Position numbers and translations under genes: made by a program. The notes below the pieces were generated by a model. It saw only the letters and a program-made list of their open reading frames with translations, was not told where the DNA came from and did no database searches. From positions 18,051-82,050 of the forward strand of contig JAWXBI010000242.1 of assembly GCA_034439915.1 (NCBI GenBank): a stretch of DNA of 64,000 nucleotides, in the 5' to 3' direction. Below are positions 53,028-62,082 of the stretch, in pieces (position 1 is the first letter of the stretch; each line of letters opens with the position of its first letter). The stretch comes from JADJLQ01 sp034439915. GTDB taxonomy: Bacteria; Bacteroidota; Bacteroidia; Chitinophagales; Saprospiraceae.

Positions 53028-54227
53028 TCAGGTTTTTTGGATGTCTCGTTCTATGATTTTACCACCCGCTTTTTGTTTCAGTATAATTTTATGCCGCCCA
53101 TCGTGGGTTACTTCTTCTTTGATAAAATAATGATCTGTGTCATAGTCCTGGTAACCGGATATTTTTTGCAATCCGGTCTGGCCTTTCCAGATTTTAAGAT
53201 CTACCGGTTCCCATTTGCCAGATTCAGCAGATTTATAACAGGCATCCAGGATGGCATTGACCACATAACCGTCATAAAACGTTTCTTCCGGAGCGCGTCC
53301 TTCTTCTGCTGCTGAAAACATATCGGTAAACATATGATTGTAACCTAATTCATTAACTTCATCACCTACCGGGAAAAGCCAGCCGCTGTTGGATTCTGCT
53401 TTTTCAGAGATATAATCCCCTCCCTTTCCGGAGGTATACGCTTCAAAGCCGGTGCGCAAAAAACTGTTTATCCATATGGTCCCTTCCGTCCCCATCACTT
53501 CATCCCTGAGGTCCATGCCTCCACGGAATGACCAGGACGTTTCAAATTGGCCAATTGCTCCGTTTTCATATTCTATCAGAGCAATGGCGTGGTCCTCAGC
53601 TTCTATCGGCTTTGCCTGAGTCGCAGCCCAGCAAAAAGCTCTGACCGGTTTGATGTCCTTTCCTATATAGTTCCGTGCTATTTCAACACAATGACAGCCC
53701 AGGTCCAGCATGCAGCCTCCCCCGGCTTGTTCTTTATCCCAAAACCAATCACTGTGCGGTCCCGGATGTGTTTCCCTGGACTTGGCCCACAGGATTCTTC
53801 CCAACGAACCGTTTTTAACCATAGCCAGCGCTTTAATAAACTTTGGGGTATAACATAAATCTTCCAGATAACCGGCGAATATACCGGCATCCTCCACCAA
53901 CTTCATCATGGTATAAGCTTCTTCAGCATTTCGTCCCAGCGGTTTAGTGCAAACTACATTTTTATGATGTTTGGCACAAAGGCGCACGGCTTCTTCGTGT
54001 TTATTATTGGGAAGGGCTATACATACCATGGTTACTTCAGGGTTGGAGACAATATCTTCCATCTCCGTAGACCAGATCGGACAACCGTAATCAGCTGCGA
54101 ACTTCTTCGCGTTGGCTTCGCTCCGGGCGTAGACAGCAACCACCCGGTCACGTCCCCGTTGTCCATGAATAGCTTCGGCATAAAAACGTCCGATAAAGCC
54201 GGACCCCAGCATTGCAATTTTCTGCAT
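53028..54227 (-). CDS. Gfo/Idh/MocA-family oxidoreductase
   Basis: A 399-residue NAD(P)-dependent dehydrogenase. The Rossmann motif is GSGFIGRF near residue 8, and the family's catalytic KP step is CTKPLGRNAEEA near residue 95. GGGCMLDLGCHCVEIARNY provides the C-terminal substrate-side histidine. Members act on sugars, inositol or related compounds. The DUF1080 gene upstream on the same strand is a frequent partner in sugar-processing loci of this phylum. Confidence 0.9.
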   Translation of the reverse strand: MQKIAMLGSGFIGRFYAEAIHGQRGRDRVVAVYARSEANAKKFAADYGCPIWSTEMEDIVSNPEVTMVCIALPNNKHEEAVRLCAKHHKNVVCTKPLGRNAEEAYTMMKLVEDAGIFAGYLEDLCYTPKFIKALAMVKNGSLGRILWAKSRETHPGPHSDWFWDKEQAGGGCMLDLGCHCVEIARNYIGKDIKPVRAFCWAATQAKPIEAEDHAIALIEYENGAIGQFETSWSFRGGMDLRDEVMGTEGTIWINSFLRTGFEAYTSGKGGDYISEKAESNSGWLFPVGDEVNELGYNHMFTDMFSAAEEGRAPEETFYDGYVVNAILDACYKSAESGKWEPVDLKIWKGQTGLQKISGYQDYDTDHYFIKEEVTHDGRHKIILKQKAGGKIIERDIQKT

Positions 54228-54263
54228 ACCTCAGTTAGGATTAGTTAAGAGTTGAAAAAAACC

Positions 54264-54926
54264 CTAGAGTTCTTTGAGCTTAATATTTTTAAAATAAACA
54301 CGGTCATTATGACCTTGCAAGGCGATTTTTCCGGTAGCATGTGGTTTGGCATAAGGCCATTTGGCAAATTTACTTTTAGCTACAGCTTCAATCCAGGCCT
54401 GATCGCCATAAGTATATTCAACCGCCACTTTCCCGTTGACTTTATGGGTGATTTTATTTTTCTTTACCTGTATGATCCCTTTATTCCACTCACCAGCTGG
54501 TTTGGAAGCCATGGTGTTCGGTGGATGCATATCATAATTGGCACCGGTTTTTTGGGTCGCATTTAATGGTGCAGGGTAGTTGACATCATCGATTAATTGA
54601 AATTCAGGACCTGAGCTATAAGTTGCAAAATATGCGGCATCGGCAACCGGTTCCTGAACCTTGTATACCACGCCACTATTGCCTTTAGGGCTGACCTTAA
54701 AATCGAATTCAAGGATAAAATCACCATATTCTTTATTGGTGACCAGGTCACCACCTTTGCCATCTGTGGTCAAGACTCCGTCTTCGATGACCCATCCCAT
54801 CACGTCTGGTTTTTTAAAGGTATGCCATCCGGTCAATGAAGAACCATCGAATAATGTAATCCATCCTTTTTGACCTGTCAGCGCGGAGACCGTTAAAAGG
54901 CCAATAATAGTTATTAAAATTTTCAT
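54264..54926 (-). CDS. DUF1080 (3-keto-disaccharide hydrolase-type) secreted protein
   Basis: A 220-residue protein with a signal peptide (MKILITIIGLLTVSALTGQ) and the DUF1080 jelly-roll domain: WITLFDGSSLTGWHTF, DFILEFDFKVSPKGNSGVVYKV and a final GHNDRVYFKNIKL. Some members hydrolyse 3-keto-glucosides produced by Gfo/Idh-type oxidases, which fits the neighbour 36 bases downstream. The ATG at 54926 begins the signal peptide and is preferred over 54986. Confidence 0.88.
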   Translation of the reverse strand: MKILITIIGLLTVSALTGQKGWITLFDGSSLTGWHTFKKPDVMGWVIEDGVLTTDGKGGDLVTNKEYGDFILEFDFKVSPKGNSGVVYKVQEPVADAAYFATYSSGPEFQLIDDVNYPAPLNATQKTGANYDMHPPNTMASKPAGEWNKGIIQVKKNKITHKVNGKVAVEYTYGDQAWIEAVAKSKFAKWPYAKPHATGKIALQGHNDRVYFKNIKLKEL

Positions 54927-55144
54927 GTTTTTAGTTTCAGGAAAGATACTAAGAAATCCAAATGAAATAAAGTACCGGATCCCCAAACCTGTTTTGAAAT
55001 CAGCATGAGGGTGAAAGCCACGATTAAACAGGAGATTTTATCCACCATATTAAGGAGAAAATTGTGGCTCCAAAAGCAGCGGGAGTGCCCACTTAGGTCA
55101 ATTGGAGGATTGTGCATTTAAGAAATTTGCTAACTTTAGAAATC

Positions 55145-55152
55145 TAAATTTG
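55145..55152 (+). promoter_or_regulatory. -7 promoter box directly before the exported aminotransferase
   Basis: TAAATTTG fits TAnnTTTG and ends 6 bases before the ATG at 55159. The transcript would be nearly leaderless. A TTTG lies at 55126-55129, a possible -33 element with a somewhat short spacer. Confidence 0.5.
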
Positions 55153-55158
55153 ATAACT

Positions 55159-56316
55159 ATGCAGGAATCACATTACAACCGAAGACAATGGATGAAAACC
55201 GGACTGGGGCTTGCCCTCGGGAGCACCATTCCATTTTCAATGCGGGCGGAAGAACAACGATATCACCAACAGGTACACCCGGGCACCGGCCGGTGGATGA
55301 TGGAAGATGCACCAGGAATAATCAAGGCCAGGCTGACTTCCAATGAAAATCCATATGGACCCTCTGACCGTGCCAAAATGGCAATCATTCACGGTTTTAA
55401 AGATGCCAATCTCTACTCCAGGGCAGTGGCTATTGAACTAAAAAACAAGATTGCAAACTACGAAGGAATTAAACCTGAACAGGTCTTTTTATGTGCAGGG
55501 CTATCCGAAGTGCTCAATTTGGTGGGCGCAGTGACTGGCTTGGAGCACGGTGACCTGGTTTCGGCGCATCCGACATTTGACCTCATGCTGACTACCGCCA
55601 CCGCCATTGGTGGGCAATGGATCAAAGTACCTTTGAACAAACAATATCAACATGATTTACCGGCAATGGAAGCAGCATTGACTCCCAAAACCAAGCTGCT
55701 CTATATCTGCAATCCCGGTAACCCATGCAGTACCATTGTCGATCCGGATGAACTGAGTCGTTTTTGTGAACGGGTGAGCCGAAAAAACCTCGTCTTTGTA
55801 GACGAAGCATACAATGATTATATACCGGACGCCGCCAGGCACAGTATGCTTAAGCGGCTCAAGGCAGGAGACCATGTTATGATTGGTAAAACCCTGTCTA
55901 AGGTGCATGGTTTTGCAGGATTGCGCGTGGCCTATGTCATGGCCTCCAAAGAATTTATAAAAGAATTGGAAAAATACCGGACCTGGGATTTTAGTATGAA
56001 TGCACCCTCGATGCATGGTGCATTGGCTACCCTGGACGATGAAATGTTTAAAAAGTACTGTATACAAAAGAATACGGAAGTCCGGGATATGACGGTAGCC
56101 GGACTGCAAAAGCTCGGTTATGAGCCCCTGCCTTCTTATACCAATTTTTTAATTTTCCCGATTAAAAAAGAAGGAAAAGAGTTTGTCCAAATGATGCAGG
56201 CGAAAGAAGTAAGCCTGCGTTCCTGGAGTTTTGACAATAAACAATGGTGCCGGGTGAGTATAGGCACTCAGGAAGAAATGCAATTATTCCTGCATGCGCT
56301 GAAAGAACTGAGTTGA
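55159..56316 (+). CDS. Tat-exported PLP-dependent aminotransferase, HisC-like fold type I
   Basis: A 385-residue protein. It begins with a twin-arginine signal: NRRQWMKTG followed by a hydrophobic stretch LGLALGSTIPFSM and an AEE cleavage region. The rest is a class I/II aminotransferase related to histidinol-phosphate aminotransferases. It shows TSNENPYGPS near the start, NPGNPCSTIV, VDEAYNDY, and the PLP lysine in GKTLSKVHGFAGLRVAY. Export of a PLP enzyme is unusual; the Tat route suits folded cofactor-containing proteins. No histidine biosynthesis gene is near. The substrate is unknown. Confidence 0.88.
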   Translation: MQESHYNRRQWMKTGLGLALGSTIPFSMRAEEQRYHQQVHPGTGRWMMEDAPGIIKARLTSNENPYGPSDRAKMAIIHGFKDANLYSRAVAIELKNKIANYEGIKPEQVFLCAGLSEVLNLVGAVTGLEHGDLVSAHPTFDLMLTTATAIGGQWIKVPLNKQYQHDLPAMEAALTPKTKLLYICNPGNPCSTIVDPDELSRFCERVSRKNLVFVDEAYNDYIPDAARHSMLKRLKAGDHVMIGKTLSKVHGFAGLRVAYVMASKEFIKELEKYRTWDFSMNAPSMHGALATLDDEMFKKYCIQKNTEVRDMTVAGLQKLGYEPLPSYTNFLIFPIKKEGKEFVQMMQAKEVSLRSWSFDNKQWCRVSIGTQEEMQLFLHALKELS

Positions 56317-56357
56317 CAGACTTGCACGTATTAACAATATTCAAACAAATGAAAAAT

Positions 56358-56390
56358 AAAAAAGCCTGATGAATTTCATCAGGCTTTTTT
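56358..56390. terminator. Bidirectional terminator between convergent genes
   Basis: GCCTGATGAA (56364-56373) and TTCATCAGGC (56375-56384) form a near-perfect stem flanked by an A-run and a T-run. It serves both the aminotransferase gene (plus) and the T9SS alpha/beta-hydrolase-like gene (minus). Confidence 0.9.
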
Positions 56391-56435
56391 GCTGCTTATT
56401 TTATAAAGATAGCTGATAAAGCTATTCTTCTTTTA

Positions 56436-58004
56436 TTATTGGATCAATATCGTCTTGGCAATTACCCCTTTTTCAAATCCTACCTGAAGGAAATAAGCGC
56501 CCTGTGGCAATTCATTTCTGTAAATAGTCAGGTTGTTGGTATTGATTTTGGGCATAGATCGCAGCACTTTACCATTTAAATCGTAGATCGTCACGGATTT
56601 CATTGGGTACCTGAGATTGGTTTGCAGCAAGGTTTGATTGATCATGGGGTTGGGCATCATTTTGAACCCTACCTCATAGTCTTTTAACAGGTCGGGGGTA
56701 TTGACAAAGGTACCTAGATTGAGCACGGCAAAAGCTCGCGGAGCAAAATAACCAATAAGGGTATCGATGTAGCGCCTGGCTTTGGCAGCCGACATATTGG
56801 GATTGGTCAATAAACCGTTTCTGCTGTTGGCTGCTACTATGACTGTAGTGTCCCACCAATTCCAGGGATCGGAATCGAATGGATTGTCACCAGTGACGGG
56901 ATAGAGTCCTTCAATACCATCGTTTTTCTTATTGGCATTTTGAGTATAAATATCATTTAATTTTAAATCCCTCATTTTTTTCTGAAGGCCCAACAAATCT
57001 GCTTTTTTTGTAGCTACATAAGATCCCTGGACTTTAATTACAGGCAGATTTACAACCGGCACCAATACAATCCCTTCCTTATAAGGAGCAAAAGGGTCCC
57101 TGGGCTCATGATAAGCAATCAAAGGTAGGTCGGTGGCATCCAACCAGGCTGAATCCGCGAGTGCCCCTCCCATATTTACACAGAGTTGGAAGTCAGAACC
57201 ATAACCTACGTGATTTGGCAGGGATAAGGTATCTCCAGTGACCGGATGCTTGCCAAAAGCAGTCCCGTAAATATCCCCATGAATGGATTCGATCACATAA
57301 GGAACAGGCATAGCAGCCGTTCCGCCTATAAATTTGCCTTCGGAAGCATTCACTATATCCGAATACCTGTCCAATACCGACGCAGCCAGCGTGATATAAC
57401 CACCGGTACCCTGGCCCCAGCCTACTATTTTAGAGGTATCCACTCCATAAGGATTGCCTTGCAATTTGGCTGTTAATTTAAAGTAGCGTATTAATGTTCT
57501 GAAGTCCTGAACTCCACGATAAGCAGCATTGATCAGGGTATTTACCCTTTCACCCTGGGTCGTTGCAATTGGGTTCCAGCCGGAGCGGTAATCCATAGCG
57601 GCTACTACATAGCCCATTTTAGTCAACCGGGTACAGATTTCAATTAAAGCAGAATCGACAGGAAATCCCATCCCCAACTGAGCCAGGGACGCCCATGCTG
57701 GGTTACCAAATATGGATGTCCTGCCATTGGTACCGCCGTTGGTAGGATAGGGTAGGAAATTACCTGTGTGAGCATAAATAACTAAAGGTCTGTTTTTAAC
57801 CGTATCCCCCTTAGGGGTAAATATACTTACCGGTAATGGCACCTTGATAAGAGTGGGGCTGGCCAACACCGTGATATTGGTACCGTAAAATGTGTGGGTT
57901 ACATTAAAACTGTCAAAGACCTGATTAATATACCGTATCTTTTGACCATACATTCCAAAAGAACATAGGGTCATTATTAGGATAAAGAGCTTAATTTTTT
58001 TCAT
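56436..58004 (-). CDS. Secreted alpha/beta-hydrolase-like protein with a T9SS sorting tail
   Basis: A 522-residue protein with a signal peptide (ending at GMYGQ) and an alpha/beta-hydrolase-like core: RPLVIYAHTGNF (oxyanion side), AAMDYRSGW and VGWGQGTGGYITLAAS. The nucleophile elbow GxSxG reads GWGQG, so the serine is replaced by glycine and ordinary esterase chemistry is doubtful. The last about 70 residues (MMPNPMINQT then YDLNGKVLR) are a type A T9SS sorting domain. It lies next to the TonB receptor gene (47-base gap), a hint of a nutrient-uptake pair. Confidence 0.8.
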   Translation of the reverse strand: MKKIKLFILIMTLCSFGMYGQKIRYINQVFDSFNVTHTFYGTNITVLASPTLIKVPLPVSIFTPKGDTVKNRPLVIYAHTGNFLPYPTNGGTNGRTSIFGNPAWASLAQLGMGFPVDSALIEICTRLTKMGYVVAAMDYRSGWNPIATTQGERVNTLINAAYRGVQDFRTLIRYFKLTAKLQGNPYGVDTSKIVGWGQGTGGYITLAASVLDRYSDIVNASEGKFIGGTAAMPVPYVIESIHGDIYGTAFGKHPVTGDTLSLPNHVGYGSDFQLCVNMGGALADSAWLDATDLPLIAYHEPRDPFAPYKEGIVLVPVVNLPVIKVQGSYVATKKADLLGLQKKMRDLKLNDIYTQNANKKNDGIEGLYPVTGDNPFDSDPWNWWDTTVIVAANSRNGLLTNPNMSAAKARRYIDTLIGYFAPRAFAVLNLGTFVNTPDLLKDYEVGFKMMPNPMINQTLLQTNLRYPMKSVTIYDLNGKVLRSMPKINTNNLTIYRNELPQGAYFLQVGFEKGVIAKTILIQ

Positions 58005-58051
58005 ACCTTCTTGTTAATTGAGTGGTAAATTATACAATTTTTAATACATGG

Positions 58052-60862
58052 TCAGTTAATTTTTTTCCATTCATAGAGCAGGGAAAGATAAGCTAACCTG
58101 CCGATTTTAGGGCCTCCATAAGCCTGGAATTGCCGGTTATCCAGGAGATTCGATGCACCCAATTTGATGGTAGTATTGAGCGGACGGAGTTTCCAATTGA
58201 TCTGGGCATCCAGCAAATCATAAGAAGGGATAAAGCCGGTAAACTGAGGGGATCCTTCAAACTGGAACGCATCGATCCACTTGTAATTGATATTGAAGCC
58301 AAATTCGTTCAGCCGCATACCACCTATTTTTAAAGGGATATCCCTACCACTAAAACCGAGATTGTATTTGTGTTCCGGGGTGTTGAAAGCCGGGATGATC
58401 GGGTCGTCCTCAAAATCTTTGTTGAGTTTATTCCAGGAATAATTGCCGCTAAGCTGATAATATTTGCTAAAATAATAACTCAGACCAATGGAAGCGCCCT
58501 GGGTGGTCACCTGATTGGTCGAGTTCGCTGCATAACGATAGGCCTGGATATTGGATGGAAAACCGGATATCGGATCAAACGTGCCGGTTATACCAATATT
58601 ATATCCAAGGAAATCATTGTATATGCTGTAATAATATCCCATATCTGCGAACAATTTGTTGAACAACGTGGTACGATAACCCACTTCAAACGTCTTGACT
58701 TTTTCGGGACGTATTGGATCGATGTCAAAGTATTTAAGTAACCGGGTGTCCAGGGTATTGACATAATCAAAAAAGGAATTGACGGTAATTAATCCCTGAG
58801 CTCCGTTGATATTGCCTGCCAGAATTGCCCGCCCTACATTAAGAAATAAATACTGATCGGACAGGGTAGGGTTCCGAATGGCACTGGCAAATGAAAATCT
58901 CAGGAAATTACCCGCTTTGGGTTTGAAAACTACGGAAGCTGCCGGGCTGAATAAGAATCCAAAATTTGCGTTTTTGTCCAGACGGGCTGTGGCAGAAAAA
59001 GTAAATTTATCGTTATTGGTTTTTTTCTCCATGCCGGTATAAAAACCGAATTCAAAATTGGTGATTTTTGTACCCGCCGTATCATAAAATATGGTACCGC
59101 GGCTTTCCGGAGCATATAACCGCATGTTGCCTCCGACCGTCCAGGTATTCACAAACCGGGGATTAAATTTATACTCCCCATGGGCATGGTACAATGCAGA
59201 ATTATCATAAAATCGTGTACCCCCTTCATTATTATAGGTGGTGCGTATTTGGTTAAAAGCTTCGTCAAAGCGGGCGGTCCCTACTTCATAAGCATCCTGG
59301 GTACTAAACAAAGGATTTCCTTTCTGAGCGAGGGCAGATGCTTCCGAATGGTATTGTTTCAGAAGTTCCTGGTGGGTATTGATCCACTGGGTGGCAGCAA
59401 CCTGATCAAAAGAAGTGGTAAAATTTCCATTGGGATCGACCATTACTTTAAGCCTGGGATAGCCGGATTCAAATATTTTCGGTTCGTAGACGCGTTGCCA
59501 GACGTTGATATAATCTGTCGACCAAAACCTGTTGGATTTGCCGAGCTCCTGCAGCTTTAATGCAGTAAAATAAGGGTCATACGAGTTGCCTGCATCATCC
59601 TGGGTAAAATAGGCGCGGATAAAAAATTTATCCCTTTTTCTGAATTCCATTTTGCCCTGGAAGAATAAAATATCCCGCAGGGAAAATCTATTGTCTCCCT
59701 GATATACGGTAGTCCCGGAACCGAAATTTCCTCCAAGGATCAATTCCGGTGATTCGTCTTTTTGGATAGGCCGGGTCCTGAAATGCAGCGCCGCATTGGC
59801 TTTGATATTTCGGGTACCATAATCTACCAGGTCGATTTCTTTATAACCCGGTCTGTGCCATACCCCAATACCAGGAAATAACCAGGGAAGCGAGGAGGTA
59901 AGGTCATTGCTGGCCTGGTATTCATCGCCATAAATATTGATGGCATCATAACCACCTGGATTGCTGGCCAGCGAAGGAGTCCCCGTCACTGCTTCGTAAT
60001 TGTCTGCGATCCAGTCATCCGCCCTTAAAAATGAAAAATTCACTTTATATCCAAAACGTTCAAGGCCGTCTTTGTTTTTTGTGGTAGCAGCCCAGCGGAA
60101 TGCGGTCTCCAGCATATTGCGTTCTCCGGCTTTGGCATATACGCTCAACCCTTTCTGATAAAAAGGATTTTTGGTTTCCATGCTGATTACCCCGTTGAAA
60201 GCGTTGGGGCCATAAAAGGAACTGCTGGCACCCTGGACCATATCTACTCTCAGTACATCCAATTCTGAGGACCCGAGAAAATTGCCCAAAGAAAAGTTTA
60301 AGCCTGGTGCCTGATTGTCTATCCCATCGATGATCTGAAGGGAACGCACCGGACTGGTGCTGTTGAATCCGCGGGTATTGATTACTTTAAACCCCAGGGA
60401 TGCAGCGGTCAGGTCTACACCTTTAAGTGCCCCCAGTCCATCATAAAAATTATCGCTGGCGGCTTGTTTAATACCTAATACATCCAGTGATTCCACCGTG
60501 AGGGGTGATGCTTTTTGTTTGTCTGAAACCCGTTGGCCAACTGTTTCCACTACTCCAAGTGTAATGGCTTCCGATTCCAGTTTAATATTCAGGTTGGATC
60601 TGGCTTCCTTGACTTCGACATCTTTAGACTTGTATCCTAAATAAGAGATCGTAAGGATAGCCGGAAGGCTGGTTACTTTTAATTCAAATGCCCCGTCAAA
60701 ATCAGTAATCGTGCCATTGTCCGTGCCTTTGATGAGGATATTGGCTCCGATGAGGGTTTCTCCGGTGACGTCATCAATTATCTTTCCTTTAATAGTCTGG
60801 GCCTGGATGATCAGGGTGAAACTTAAGCAATAGAGAATGAGTGCAATCTGCCTTGTTTTCAT
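58052..60862 (-). CDS. TonB-dependent outer-membrane receptor with CarboxypepD_reg-like domain
   Basis: A 936-residue receptor. A signal peptide (ending near IQAQT) precedes a carboxypeptidase-regulatory-like domain (GKIIDDVTGETLIGANILIK, residues 25-100), then a plug domain (GALKGVDLTAASLGFKVINT, GIDNQAPGLN) and a C-terminal 22-strand barrel ending in an aromatic strand. No SusD gene is adjacent, so it is a stand-alone TonB receptor and not a classical SusCD polysaccharide locus. The ligand is unknown; the neighbouring T9SS hydrolase-like protein may act on it. Confidence 0.93.
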   Translation of the reverse strand: MKTRQIALILYCLSFTLIIQAQTIKGKIIDDVTGETLIGANILIKGTDNGTITDFDGAFELKVTSLPAILTISYLGYKSKDVEVKEARSNLNIKLESEAITLGVVETVGQRVSDKQKASPLTVESLDVLGIKQAASDNFYDGLGALKGVDLTAASLGFKVINTRGFNSTSPVRSLQIIDGIDNQAPGLNFSLGNFLGSSELDVLRVDMVQGASSSFYGPNAFNGVISMETKNPFYQKGLSVYAKAGERNMLETAFRWAATTKNKDGLERFGYKVNFSFLRADDWIADNYEAVTGTPSLASNPGGYDAINIYGDEYQASNDLTSSLPWLFPGIGVWHRPGYKEIDLVDYGTRNIKANAALHFRTRPIQKDESPELILGGNFGSGTTVYQGDNRFSLRDILFFQGKMEFRKRDKFFIRAYFTQDDAGNSYDPYFTALKLQELGKSNRFWSTDYINVWQRVYEPKIFESGYPRLKVMVDPNGNFTTSFDQVAATQWINTHQELLKQYHSEASALAQKGNPLFSTQDAYEVGTARFDEAFNQIRTTYNNEGGTRFYDNSALYHAHGEYKFNPRFVNTWTVGGNMRLYAPESRGTIFYDTAGTKITNFEFGFYTGMEKKTNNDKFTFSATARLDKNANFGFLFSPAASVVFKPKAGNFLRFSFASAIRNPTLSDQYLFLNVGRAILAGNINGAQGLITVNSFFDYVNTLDTRLLKYFDIDPIRPEKVKTFEVGYRTTLFNKLFADMGYYYSIYNDFLGYNIGITGTFDPISGFPSNIQAYRYAANSTNQVTTQGASIGLSYYFSKYYQLSGNYSWNKLNKDFEDDPIIPAFNTPEHKYNLGFSGRDIPLKIGGMRLNEFGFNINYKWIDAFQFEGSPQFTGFIPSYDLLDAQINWKLRPLNTTIKLGASNLLDNRQFQAYGGPKIGRLAYLSLLYEWKKIN

Positions 60863-60978
60863 TCAAATTTGGTTTAGAAATAACAAGGTAGGAAGATTTT
60901 TGAATATACAAACGGAGCAGGCAAACCGGGCTTTTTTAGTGCTGTATTCCGGCATTTGGTGGACTCCTCAATCCCTGT

Positions 60979-62022
60979 TTAACTGGTTTTTCGTTCGTGC
61001 ATTTGTCTGCTGGTGACCTCCATATCCTGAATGCGTTGTTCCAGGGTACGGATATAGTTTTTGGCTTTTTTATCATTAAACTGAGTGTACGCATCTTTTG
61101 CATATTGCAAGGCGGTATTGAGCTGGCCATTGACTTCTGCGGCTACGGCCAGATTGTAGGTAGCTTTACCGGCAGCTTCTTTATCGGATCGGATTGAGGC
61201 TATTTTTTCCCAGATATCGACCGCACGTAACCATTCACCCGCGTCAGCATAGCGGGCAGCCTGTTCGAATCTTTCTTTGTTGTTGCCTTTAATTTCTTTA
61301 TAGTAGGTGCGTGAAAGGGTGATCCAGACCGGTGCAATGCGTTTACCGTATTTATTGCCTAATTTATTACCCAGGTCCCTGACGATTTCATAGGATTTTC
61401 TAAGATTTTGAAGGGCATTTTGCTGGCTATTGGCCGCGCTGCTGGTATATTCTTCACGGTCGGTATCTTTATACTCATCCAGGATACTTTTGGTAAGGGG
61501 GTCATAGAACCTCCAGCCCAGGTTGACCGTGCCCTGCCTTTTGCCATCAAAGACTACCCGGGTGATTTCTTTTCCATCCTTATCTTTTTCTTTTAAAGAG
61601 CGGCTGTTGGTCGTGGATTGAATATCGGAATCAAACATTTCAATGGAAACTAAAGCATCCCCGCCATACTTTTTGCATAAATCTTCTACTTCACGCCAGG
61701 AAAGCGGGCTCATATAAGATCTGCCGCCTCTAGACCCTTCCAATTCAACATTGGAAAAAATGGTTTGAAAGCGGGGCGTCTTTTGCAAAATATCACTTAA
61801 TCCTTCCAATGCCCTTCTCCGGCCTTGTTTATCCTGCTGATATTCTTCACCGGTCAGGATACTCTCAATATTGCTCAGGAACCCTCCGGATGGTTTACTC
61901 CTGTCAATCAGCACAATTTTATTAATGTGGTCGGGAATGAGCAGGTCAGCAGGTTGCAGAACCTGAATTTTAGCAGTGGGTTTGCAGGCAATAAGACTAA
62001 AGAACAAAACTGCAATACGCAT
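60979..62022 (-). CDS. DUF6340-type lipoprotein
   Basis: A 347-residue protein beginning with a clear lipoprotein signal MRIAVLFFSLIAC, lipobox LIAC. DUF6340-like features are DHINKIVLIDRSKPS, RYADAGEWLRAVDIWEKIA and a tetratricopeptide-like helical tail (ATYNLAVAAEVNGQLNTAL). The ATG at 62022 is preferred because it begins the signal; the frame runs upstream to 62058. The function is unknown; TPR-like repeats suggest protein contacts at the inner face of the outer membrane. Confidence 0.75.
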   Translation of the reverse strand: MRIAVLFFSLIACKPTAKIQVLQPADLLIPDHINKIVLIDRSKPSGGFLSNIESILTGEEYQQDKQGRRRALEGLSDILQKTPRFQTIFSNVELEGSRGGRSYMSPLSWREVEDLCKKYGGDALVSIEMFDSDIQSTTNSRSLKEKDKDGKEITRVVFDGKRQGTVNLGWRFYDPLTKSILDEYKDTDREEYTSSAANSQQNALQNLRKSYEIVRDLGNKLGNKYGKRIAPVWITLSRTYYKEIKGNNKERFEQAARYADAGEWLRAVDIWEKIASIRSDKEAAGKATYNLAVAAEVNGQLNTALQYAKDAYTQFNDKKAKNYIRTLEQRIQDMEVTSRQMHERKTS

Positions 62023-62082
62023 TGAGGAATAAGATTTAATGGCAGTACTTGCTAGCATAAATAGGAAGGTAGTTAAATCGTT

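Noticed and set aside
58052..60862. SusCD polysaccharide utilisation locus
   Set aside because: Only a TonB receptor is present; there is no SusD partner and no cluster of glycoside hydrolases beside it.
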